A DNA stretch of 41,453 nt from a virus. Of the stretch, positions 1 through 7,800 are shown piece after piece. The translations under genes and the position numbers were made by a program. The notes beneath the pieces are model-generated. The model ran no database searches. It saw only the letters and a program-made list of their open reading frames with translations, and was not told the DNA's origin. The stretch is from the IMG/VR virus record IMGVR_UViG_3300021083_000107, positions 1 through 41,453 of that record; one strand, 5' to 3'. Numbering within the stretch: the stretch's first letter is position 1; each line of letters begins with the position of its first letter.

Positions 1-33
1 CAATAATACTAAAATTAAAAAGATTTTTTTCAT
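1..33 (-). CDS. Truncated start of a signal-peptide gene, cut by the left edge
   Basis: Only 11 codons are visible, beginning at the ATG at 33 and running off the left edge. They read MKKIFLILVLL and are identical in DNA to the first 11 codons of the SGNH-like gene that starts at 2621. The preceding frame stops in a TAATG overlap, exactly as at the other copy. I infer a second, at least partial, paralogue of the 906-2621 gene continuing beyond the window. Whether it is intact cannot be seen. Confidence 0.5.
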   Translation of the reverse strand, partial: MKKIFLILVLL

Positions 34-67
34 TAACTTCCAACACCTACATGCAGAATAAGACTTG
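1..67. repeat. Direct repeat, left copy (partner 2589-2655)
   Basis: Positions 1-67 match 2589-2655 in the same orientation with one mismatch (G at 56 against A). The repeat covers the last codons of one gene, a TAATG junction and the first 11 codons of the next. Similarity ends abruptly after the bases agacttg. It could extend further left, outside the window. Confidence 0.9.
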
Positions 68-200
68 ATGATAGTGCCTACCCCGTCCCCCCGTTCGCGA
101 CTGATACTGGAACTGCAGGGCCAGGATTATATGTACCACCTGCATAAGCTGGAACTGACAGCAATAATAAAAGAGCAATGAAACGAAAAAAGTAAGGCAT
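33..200 (-). pseudogene. Short signal-peptide ORF joined to the tail end of a structural-gene paralogue
   Basis: An ATG at 200 opens a 40-codon frame: a hydrophobic Sec-type signal peptide ending in VPAYA, then about 20 residues ending in VANGGTG, a motif common in phage fibre proteins. It stops at a TAG at 80-78. The same frame stays open after the TAG for 14 codons, ending in SLILHVGVGS and TAA at 35-33, and those last residues are identical to the C-terminus of the 2621-2968 gene product. This looks like a recombination scar or a gene broken by an amber codon. Alternatively it is simply a 40-residue exported peptide followed by leftover DNA. A run of six G lies just upstream of the TAG, so a sequencing or replication slip is also possible. 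Confidence 0.5.
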
Positions 201-201
201 T

Positions 202-915
202 TTAAAAATACTCCACAATTAAAACCCCGGTTCCACCAACAGCACCCACAGCAGGTGTGCCTGATCCCGTTCCGGCTGTTCCGGCTGTTCCGCCTAAGCC
301 AACACTGTAGCTGTACACTGGTAATGGATTAACAATCCAAAACTCTGCACAACCGCCAGCACCGCCACCGGATCCATTAACATTATTGCCCGCAATTCCC
401 GAACCACCGCCCCCGCCACCTGTATTGGCTGCACCCGGATTAGCTGCGCCAAATAATCCAGCTCCGCCGCCGCCTACGCAAGAATCACCGCCACCACCGC
501 CCGCTAAGAACGTGTTGGCGGTCGAATCTGTGTAGTTTTGATGCCCACCTCCGCCTGTCCAGGCAACGCCCGTATATCCGCCAGAGCCAAGAGATGCAGT
601 TCCTCCTGCGCCCGCAGTGCCGCCGGATCCGCCGCCACCGCCACCACCGCTAGCTGTAGCTGTGCCAAAAGTGCTGTTTCCCCCTGTACCGCCGTTGCCG
701 GAAGCCGCGCCAGACCCTCCACCACCGCCGCCGCCGCCAATTATTTTTACATGAAGCATTTTAACATAAGCAGGGGTTAAAAATGTTCCAGACCCGGTGG
801 AGGTAACAACAAAAGGGGCGTTAATGTTATAAGCAGGCGTTTGCCAAACTTCTTGCTGACAAAAAGCAATAGACGGCCATAAAAGAAAAAAAAGTATAAC
901 TATTCTTATAACCAT
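202..915 (-). CDS. Exported glycine-rich adhesin-like protein
   Basis: About 237 residues from the ATG at 915; an in-frame TTG lies upstream at 930. An N-terminal hydrophobic stretch (about residues 4-18, ending near AFC then QQ) looks like a Sec signal peptide. It lacks a proper lipobox because the residue before Cys is Phe. After about 45 residues comes a domain of poly-Gly runs with Ser/Ala/Asn, opening with a VKIIGGGG-type strand and closing with GVLIVEYF. The same architecture (opening strand, Gly runs, closing GIVIVTEY) forms the C-terminus of the tail fibre at 3357-4769. Gly-rich tips of this kind bind receptors in some phage adhesins. A signal peptide on such a domain is unexpected for a virion part, so the protein may be exported from the infected cell. 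The gene overlaps the upstream stop by 10 bases, implying co-translation. The role is inferred only. Confidence 0.75.
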   Translation of the reverse strand: MVIRIVILFFLLWPSIAFCQQEVWQTPAYNINAPFVVTSTGSGTFLTPAYVKMLHVKIIGGGGGGGGSGAASGNGGTGGNSTFGTATASGGGGGGGSGGTAGAGGTASLGSGGYTGVAWTGGGGHQNYTDSTANTFLAGGGGGDSCVGGGGAGLFGAANPGAANTGGGGGGSGIAGNNVNGSGGGAGGCAEFWIVNPLPVYSYSVGLGGTAGTAGTGSGTPAVGAVGGTGVLIVEYF

Positions 916-2621
916 TGTTTGATCCCGCAATTGGTTAATTTTACTGTAGCTCCAGCAGAATTTGCTGCGCCGCTCCCATCAAACTGTATGGCAAATGATA
1001 TATTAACTGAATTTGTGGTTGCCGGAACGACCATAGGCGGTGTACGCATTGTCATTGGCTTGCTTGCGTCAAGACCGCCCAACGTCCCCGTATTAGCAAG
1101 AGTGTACTGCGTATCCCCACCATCGAATGTAGCTGCAATAACCGTAGGAACTGAATTAAAAAACCCAATATCCAAAGCTAAATTATTAATAAGATAGCCG
1201 TTATTTATTTCAACATCACATTCGCCGTAAATAGTTTCTCCTATTGAGATATTTAATGAAGCAATAGTCCCAGATTGAACAAAAGAATACTGCTCATGAT
1301 TAGTTAATCCACCCGTAGATATGGTGAATTGTTGGCGCTGTCCTGAAAACAAGTCAGTGCGAGTGCTTTCAAGTTGAGCGGTGCACGTTCCTGTGCCTGT
1401 TCCAGAGATATTCCCAAGCGTCCATCCCGATGCAACTGTCCCTGTACAAGGAGATGTTGCTGTGCCGCCGCTTGCTGTAATAAACGGATCAGAAGTTAAA
1501 AAGCCGTAAGGGTTGTTTGTTGCATCATAAACATCAAGCTGGTTGCCTGCGATGTCTTCATTCCAAGAGCCTACAATGGGTTTTATTTCTTGCCATAGTT
1601 TCCATCCCATAATCATAGCGTATGGCGTTTGTGGATGCACGCCTACCGATGTTTCAACCATATTAGCTAATGGAGCGCCCGCAGATGAAGTTGCATCAGT
1701 AGCTTCCGGCGTTGCGTCTAAATAATATATTTTGCCGCCACCGCGAGATTGTGCGCCCTGTATTCGTTGAATATATTTTTTGCGCCAAGCGTTAAGTTGT
1801 AGAATTTGTTTATATTGTGCTGCTGTGCGCGTCCCAGCGGAAGTCCATATTGGGCCTTCCATGACATCGACCACGATTTTTCCAGATGCTAACAGCGTAG
1901 TGTAAATTGTCGTTAGATTTGCTTCGGAGGTTGCTAAAGAAATCCCAGCTATTTGATCGTTAATACCGCCAATATGAAGAATAATAATGTTCGAAGTAGC
2001 TTTGGTAACATCGCTTATGCGGGCCAAGAATTGCGTGCTAGTTTCTCCGCCGTCGCCGTAAGTTCCGCTGGAACCAGTAACACCGTAGCCAACAAATCCG
2101 GAGCCAGTTGAAGTGGTAATAGAAATAGGCGTGACGCCGTTGCAGCCATAGCCTTGTGTTCCTAGCGCAATTGACTTAATGACGCCGCCAACTACAGTTA
2201 ACGAACCGGGAACCGGGTTGGATGTGCAGCCAGTAATCGCCGTTACGGTGTCTGAGCCGCTATAATTGATGCCACCATTTTGCACCACGTACTCGGCAAT
2301 CCCGTTCGAAGGGCCGATATAGCCATCTGACAGATCCATATAAACGCGACCGCGTGAAAAACGCTGCAGCCAAGTTAAGATGCCTTGGTCGTTATATGAT
2401 TTAAAAATGCCGTAAGTTGGATAGTTGCTAGTGGCATTATTTGCGTAATAAGAACAAATACTATATCCAGCACATTGAGCTGTGTAAGCGTTACCGAATC
2501 CTTGGCCGTATTGTGCTGTTGGCACGTTGGCAACGGGAAGGGTGCCAGTTACAGCTTTTAATCCAGCATAAGAAGGTGCCGATAAAAACAATAATACTAA
2601 AATTAAAAAGATTTTTTTCAT
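906..2621 (-). CDS. SGNH/GDSL-hydrolase-like protein with signal peptide (tail or secreted esterase)
   Basis: 571 residues. Residues 1-19 form a clear Sec signal peptide (MKKIF... ending SAPSYA). Around residues 215-225 is the SGNH block III pattern HIGGIND (G219, N221, D222). Around 327-331 is the block V histidine context GVHPQ (H329). Where the catalytic Asp normally sits three residues before that His, this protein has Val326. No clean GDS block I is visible; the nearest is KSYNDQG before a W. It may therefore be a degenerate or divergent hydrolase. Between the two blocks lies a Gly-rich beta module similar to one in the tail nozzle (14061-16946). The C-terminal 200 residues look like a beta-rich carbohydrate-binding region. 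SGNH domains in phage tail proteins commonly deacetylate surface polysaccharide. The start overlaps the previous stop (TAATG), with GGAAG upstream as a Shine-Dalgarno sequence. Confidence 0.65.
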   Translation of the reverse strand: MKKIFLILVLLFLSAPSYAGLKAVTGTLPVANVPTAQYGQGFGNAYTAQCAGYSICSYYANNATSNYPTYGIFKSYNDQGILTWLQRFSRGRVYMDLSDGYIGPSNGIAEYVVQNGGINYSGSDTVTAITGCTSNPVPGSLTVVGGVIKSIALGTQGYGCNGVTPISITTSTGSGFVGYGVTGSSGTYGDGGETSTQFLARISDVTKATSNIIILHIGGINDQIAGISLATSEANLTTIYTTLLASGKIVVDVMEGPIWTSAGTRTAAQYKQILQLNAWRKKYIQRIQGAQSRGGGKIYYLDATPEATDATSSAGAPLANMVETSVGVHPQTPYAMIMGWKLWQEIKPIVGSWNEDIAGNQLDVYDATNNPYGFLTSDPFITASGGTATSPCTGTVASGWTLGNISGTGTGTCTAQLESTRTDLFSGQRQQFTISTGGLTNHEQYSFVQSGTIASLNISIGETIYGECDVEINNGYLINNLALDIGFFNSVPTVIAATFDGGDTQYTLANTGTLGGLDASKPMTMRTPPMVVPATTNSVNISFAIQFDGSGAANSAGATVKLTNCGIKQWL

Positions 2622-2655
2622 TAACTTCCAACACCTACATGCAAAATAAGACTTG
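2589..2655. repeat. Direct repeat, right copy (partner 1-67)
   Basis: Second copy of the 67-bp direct repeat. It spans the C-terminal codons of the 2621-2968 gene and the signal-peptide codons of the 906-2621 gene. It marks a duplicated cassette boundary at the adsorption end of the minus-strand operon. Confidence 0.9.
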
Positions 2656-2968
2656 CGGTTCCGGTGTCGGTAATAGCGGAATAATATTGATTACCAGTAA
2701 CTCCAGAGACGTTACCAAGGCCAACAACCATAACAGCACCAGCAGGAATATAAACTTGTGTTGTACCTCCAGCAGCCGCTGTATTAACAGCCACTACAGT
2801 ATTATTACCAAAAGCTAATTGAACGCCAGCCGTTCCATTATTGACGACCATAACATCGGGATAATTAGGGGATGTCGTTAATAGTGCAGCGGCAGATGCA
2901 GTCGTTCCTACTGACGTATTACTGCGTTGAATGGCAGAAGTAAAATTCTGTATGGGCATTGCTGGCAT
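2621..2968 (-). CDS. Small beta-rich structural protein of the fibre region
   Basis: 115 residues from the ATG at 2968 (an in-frame ATG at 2959 is an alternative). The sequence is rich in Val, Thr, Ala, Gly and Asn with alternating beta-strand patterns and no signal peptide. It resembles small phage head or tail decoration proteins in composition, but no family was recognised. It sits between the fibre-chaperone-like gene and the exported SGNH-like gene. The last ten codons recur at the left edge of the window, showing that a paralogue existed there. Confidence 0.6.
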   Translation of the reverse strand: MPAMPIQNFTSAIQRSNTSVGTTASAAALLTTSPNYPDVMVVNNGTAGVQLAFGNNTVVAVNTAAAGGTTQVYIPAGAVMVVGLGNVSGVTGNQYYSAITDTGTASLILHVGVGS

Positions 2969-2970
2969 GA

Positions 2971-3348
2971 TTACGTTCCTTGTGGGTATGCTGGTTTCGT
3001 CGGCAACACGCCAACACTGGTTGATTTAAGTAATGCGCGAAGTGAACGACGATAATTAACGAATGTCACGACATCGGTAGCTGTCATGGTTGTTAAACCC
3101 AAAGATACGGCTTCGCTAATCCGATGCATCGTTGTGTCGGTATCGTCAAGGGCTGATTGAACGGAGGCGATAAATGCCGAAAGCAATTGTGCTAAAGTTG
3201 GACTTGGTTGAACTGGCGCACTGAATGCACCATTGGTATATGTCCATCCAATTCCGGCTGTATCGGTTTGAACATCATTTTCATTCAAAGCAGAATCAGA
3301 AACGTAAACGTTTGTGACAATTCCATTTTCTATGACTGCAAAACTCAT
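2971..3348 (-). CDS. Tail fibre assembly / chaperone-like protein
   Basis: 125 residues. The N-terminus has the layout of many small phage proteins encoded just after fibres: a short strand with Ile-Val, 'GxVxNVYV', then 'IGWTYTNGAFSAP', followed by a Pro-rich hinge and an alpha-helical C-terminal half. Such proteins are usually annotated as tail fibre assembly or tail assembly chaperones. The family call rests on layout and position directly after the fibre gene. ATG at 3348 with AGGTAAAACC upstream. Confidence 0.6.
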   Translation of the reverse strand: MSFAVIENGIVTNVYVSDSALNENDVQTDTAGIGWTYTNGAFSAPVQPSPTLAQLLSAFIASVQSALDDTDTTMHRISEAVSLGLTTMTATDVVTFVNYRRSLRALLKSTSVGVLPTKPAYPQGT

Positions 3349-3356
3349 GGTTTTAC

Positions 3357-4769
3357 CTATGCGCTGACGTATTCTGTGACGATGACAATGCCATTACCGC
3401 CTGTGGCACCTGCAAAAGAAGAATTGTTGGAAACGTTACCAGATCCACCTTGTCCTAAAGTACCAGCTAAGCCAGCACTATTCTGGCCACCACCTTGGGG
3501 ATTGGGATTATAAGGTGCCAAAGCACTTCCACCACCTCCACCAGCAATAGCAAAAGCTGATCCAGTAGCTATGCCACATGAACCGTAGCCTCCTGAAACA
3601 GAATAGTCGCTGTTTGTTACAGTGCTGCCTCCGCCGCCGCCTGCGCTAACAATTGTACCACCGGCTGCGTTTGTGCTTCCGTATCCACCCGTTCCTCCTG
3701 TTGCGGATAAAGTAAGGCCGCCCGTGCCAGTAAGGACAACACTTGTTGTTCCGCCTGTACTGCCATTGTTATTTCCAGATGCCGCAGATCCGCCAGCACC
3801 AATGGTAACTGAAGCTGATGAACCTATTTGAGCTGATGTAACAACTTTTTTGCCATAAGCACCACCACCTCCACCGCCTGAGCCAGAAGTAGAACTGGTA
3901 CCACCAGCTGTGCCACCACCACCACCACCTGCGCCCAAGAATTCAATAACAGCGTAAACCATCCCGGTTGTTGGCGTATAAGTGCCTGATGATGTAAATT
4001 TCTGAACAATGATCTTATCAAAAACAGGAGAACCGTTGAGTTTAATACTGGTCGATGCAGCAACAGTTGATCCGCTTGTGTTGCCAATAACATTACCCGT
4101 AATAGTGCCAGAAGCATTAATAGCGGCTGTCGTCGTCGTCCCCGTAACACCCAAATTCCCTGATATTGTGCCGCCAGCAAGCGGAAGATACGTGCCGCCA
4201 ACATTAATTGTTTGCACATTCAACGCCAACGACCAATCCCCAGCAGCTAAATCCGTTGCCCATGTGCCAGATGTATTGGCAATAGCGCAGACATATAAAT
4301 TATTTGTATACGCGCCATTAACGCCGTCCTGAACGATATCGCCAAAATTGTAGACAATATTGGTAGCCCAAACGCCACGGTATGAACCACCGCGAGCAGA
4401 CACTTGCTGGATTTCCATGCAAAGAGTATCAAGGGCTTGTTCTGTAACTTGTGGCGCATAATCGCCTTGATTCTGGATGCTGATAAGTTGCTGTAAAGGA
4501 AGCGTGCGCGTAATCGTACAAGTATAACCAACGCCAGGGGCACTATTTAAAGTTACATATCCCCCCACACCCCAGAGCTGACCAGCCGTGGCTGAATTAA
4601 GCGTTACCGTATATTGTGATGCTGTTAGGGTGGTAGATGCGCCAGTGCTTGTATTTGTGGTCTGAACAGTAATGTCAGATGCAGCATCGGCGATAAATGA
4701 AAATGGAACGACAGTTTGAGCCGCTATCAAAACAACGGTAGTAGATGAAGCGGTTGTGCTGATTGTCAA
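3357..4769 (-). CDS. Tail fibre with T7 gp17-type N-terminus and glycine-rich tip
   Basis: 470 residues, starting at a TTG at 4769 preceded by GGGAG at good spacing. Residues 1-125 match the layout of the T7 gp17 N-terminal domain that docks the fibre to the tail: 'VVPFSF', a central 'YTV' strand, 'TITRTLPLQQ', and 'ALDTLCMEIQQ'. Residues about 130-195 form a small module with 'RGVWATNIVYNFGDIV' and 'LYVCAIANTSG', as in carbohydrate-binding modules of fibres. The last 200 residues are poly-Gly loops with Ser/Asn/Thr, opening with 'VIEFLGAGGGG' and closing with 'GIVIVTEY'. This is a Gly-rich receptor-binding tip. It ends with TAG. The protein should be the main receptor-binding fibre. Confidence 0.85.
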   Translation of the reverse strand: MTISTTASSTTVVLIAAQTVVPFSFIADAASDITVQTTNTSTGASTTLTASQYTVTLNSATAGQLWGVGGYVTLNSAPGVGYTCTITRTLPLQQLISIQNQGDYAPQVTEQALDTLCMEIQQVSARGGSYRGVWATNIVYNFGDIVQDGVNGAYTNNLYVCAIANTSGTWATDLAAGDWSLALNVQTINVGGTYLPLAGGTISGNLGVTGTTTTAAINASGTITGNVIGNTSGSTVAASTSIKLNGSPVFDKIIVQKFTSSGTYTPTTGMVYAVIEFLGAGGGGGGTAGGTSSTSGSGGGGGGAYGKKVVTSAQIGSSASVTIGAGGSAASGNNNGSTGGTTSVVLTGTGGLTLSATGGTGGYGSTNAAGGTIVSAGGGGGSTVTNSDYSVSGGYGSCGIATGSAFAIAGGGGGSALAPYNPNPQGGGQNSAGLAGTLGQGGSGNVSNNSSFAGATGGNGIVIVTEYVSA

Positions 4770-4844
4770 TATAGTCTCCCTGTCTGCATCACGCAGATAG
4801 TTTGGGCAGTATTATAGGCTATATTTGGTTAAAAGGCTAGGGGG
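4770..4844 (-). promoter_or_regulatory. Possible promoter and small hairpin ahead of the fibre gene
   Basis: On the minus strand a perfect TATAAT lies at 4816-4811, without a good -35 box at 17 bases. Downstream, TCTGC (4783-4787) and GCAGA (4793-4797) form a 5-bp stem with a 5-base loop just before the fibre's GGGAG. This is one of the few untranslated gaps in the structural block, so separate expression of the fibre genes is plausible but unproven. Confidence 0.3.
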
Positions 4845-7800
4845 TTATTTGTTATGAAGTTGTTCTTTAACCTCCGCCGCCCTATCCCTAATATCTGGAT
4901 ATTTTGATGTTATATACGCAACACCAGCATCTCGTGTAGCTGTAATAGCACTATCAATTACTTTTGCCTGATCGTAATGAGATAGTTTCTCAAATCCGGG
5001 GATTTGCAAGATTCCATTATTCTTGTCATTCCACAAAGCATCCCTGAGAGCAAGCCCAGATACTACGGCATATTCATGGTATTGATCTGGCGTCAACTTT
5101 ATACCCATAATTTCTTTTGGAATGGTTGAAATTCCAATATCCAATTTTTGTAATTTCTGAACTATGGGGTCATTATTATCCCACCCCATTCCCATACCAG
5201 TTCCACTAGGCAACTTACCGCCCAACACATTAACCTTTGGATCAAGCATATAAGAAACGAATGGCAACCTATTGGCTATCTTGGGGCCGAAACCCCATAG
5301 ATTACTTACGCCATTGCTTGTTACCGACCTAGCCGTGGGGTCAACCTGTTGTCTTGTCATGTTCAATGCGGCTGAATATGGAATAAAACCCGTAGCTAGG
5401 TTCTGTATATATTTCCATGCTGAATCTTGGTTTCTAAACATATCAACAAGCTGTGACATGCCATTTAGCCATGTGTCGCTGGTAATATTTTCTCCAAAAC
5501 TGGCAGCAATCCCCGTGGCTATGTGGACGTCAGCCCCACTTTCGAGGGAGTGAATACCATCAGCAAAATCAGCACATGCGCCGACAATAGGTGCCATTTC
5601 TCCAAGCCATTTTTTGTACGGGATATAAAGGTTCCCCACCTTAATGCTGTACGGTTTCCATCCTCCAGCTATAAGCACATTGCGTTGCTTATAATCAGTT
5701 GGCCCGCCCCCGGTTATAAAACCAGCCATTCCCATGCCGAAAGCTACCGTTCCAGCTGTTGCACCTAGCATCATCTTGGCTCCGGCGTTAGCCCTCGCAA
5801 TGTCACCGTTTTTGCCTAACAAATCGTCGCGCACAGACTGCTTAATAAGCCCAAGCGGTGTGCTTTCAATTAAACCTTGATCCAGCATGTTAACGCCAAT
5901 TTTGGCAAATGGCATTGCTAATCCAGTGACAAGCCTAAACCCTGGAATATTGTTATTCGATACCGTAGAAAGGACTCTATTCATTTCTGCGCTTGAAGTC
6001 TTCATATACATAGCTTCAAGAGATTTTTCGTGAGCGTCTTTCATCGCTTCGATTGGAGGGTTCTGTGTGTACTTCACAAGATGATTGCTCATTGCATCGC
6101 CAGTAAAGCCTTTCGACACGCCATCTTGGAAAGCTTTCTCTGCTATCCGCATTTCATAATTGACGGAATATGAAAGAGTATGGATACCAGCGATTGATCG
6201 CTCTGGAACGGTCAGAAAATGCCCAATACCACCCGGCAATGATTGTTTGTATCCCTTGTTCGATTTTTCAATTTCATTCTGTAAGTAAGTATGAATTGCA
6301 GGATAGGATTCCGCTTGTTTTGCTGCGGCATCTTTATTAGCACTTCGAAGTGCAAGGGTTGCATCAATGTCAGATATATTGACTTTATTAGCCCTAGCTT
6401 CAACTCTTGCCGCTTTTAACAGGTCGTTCTTTCCTGAGAATCTTTGTTGAAATACTTTATCGAGCGCAGTACGAGCAACACCTTCTTCCGAGCCGCGCAT
6501 AAATGGGATGCCGGATTTAACTGCCCCCCACGCCACTGGGAATGAGTTCATTGCGGCATTATTGAGGACAGTGAGCATGTATGGTATTTGTTCCAGAGTT
6601 ACTCTATCTGCATCTCCCCTTATCGCTCCAATCAACGCTGCGTAAGGCGTGTTTATTAAAGCGCGTCCATACGCTTTTACAAATGTATTGGACAAATACG
6701 CAAGATGCGTTAATGGGTTTGAAAGAACATTATTTCTAAAGAAAGCTAACGTTGCATCTTCAAAAGCCTTGTACCTACCTGTGCGCATATCAACGGCAAA
6801 CTCTGCCTTTGCTTCTGGCTTATCAATAGATTGCATGAGTTTTGCTTCTTCTTCTAATTGAAGAAGAGACTTCCCTGTGACGGATTTTATATATGAGGCA
6901 AGATCCGGGATATTTTCTGAACTGGATACCCTTCTAAGAGCGTGTCCAGCGTGCGCCCAGTCAGCTTGTAGTTCAGCCCTGATTTCTGCTGCTATTTGCA
7001 GTTGCTGAGTAATGCGGAGATACGCCAACATATCTTGTGGAGATTTCTTTGCATCAACCTTTAATGTTGCGGACTTTTCAGCTAGTTGTTCGATAAGTTC
7101 AAAATTAGCGTCAATAAGTTTTTGTTGCCTATATGCAGCATCCCCATAACGAGCGTCCATAATATCTGAATTATTGGCAACCAGTTCGTTTAGAGCCGCC
7201 ATCGCATCGGCACTTCCATTTATTTTATCAAGACGAAAACGTTTGCTGCTCTCGTCTAAATAATAGGGTTTGCCCCCTGCTGGATGTGTGGTTCCTGCGG
7301 CGGCTCTTTCTCCTGCTGCTGTTCCGGCATCGCCTGCGGCATTCCCGCTTCCTTCGCTTGCTGCTTTTCTATCGGCTGCGCCGAGTTCTCCGGTTGGCTC
7401 GGTTGATTCTGCTCCGGATTCTGCTGTTGGTCGTAACTCAGAGCCTTCTGGCGAAGTTGCACTTCCGCTTGTGCCGATCTTTGGAGGTTCTGACGCAGTG
7501 GCGTCTGTGGCAACTGACTCAGTCCCTGCACTATCTGTTGCGCCTCCGCTAATTTTTTCTGCGCTTGCGATAACATTTTCAGCCTCCTTGTCGCCATGCT
7601 GTTTGGCGGTTAAATTTATCTCATTACGAACATTATCGGCAACATCTGTTGCCTTATCCGGGGGTGTTTCTTTCGCATCCTGCTCATGTAAATCTGCAAA
7701 TTCTTTTCCAGACATATTTTCTGGGGTTATTACAGTCTCATAGCCACCTTCTCCGCCCCCAAGCATACGATCAAACATCTTACGAATATCATCATTTATC

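Noticed and set aside
3622-4332. Plus-strand frames opposite the fibre gene
   Set aside because: Reverse-complement shadows of Gly/Thr/Ala codons; no ribosome sites and no plausible partners.
7270-7743. Long plus-strand frames rich in Ala/Ser/Pro opposite the ejection-protein linker
   Set aside because: They mirror the low-complexity Gly/Ala/Thr/Ser codons of the minus-strand gene, which has domain matches on both sides of the linker.
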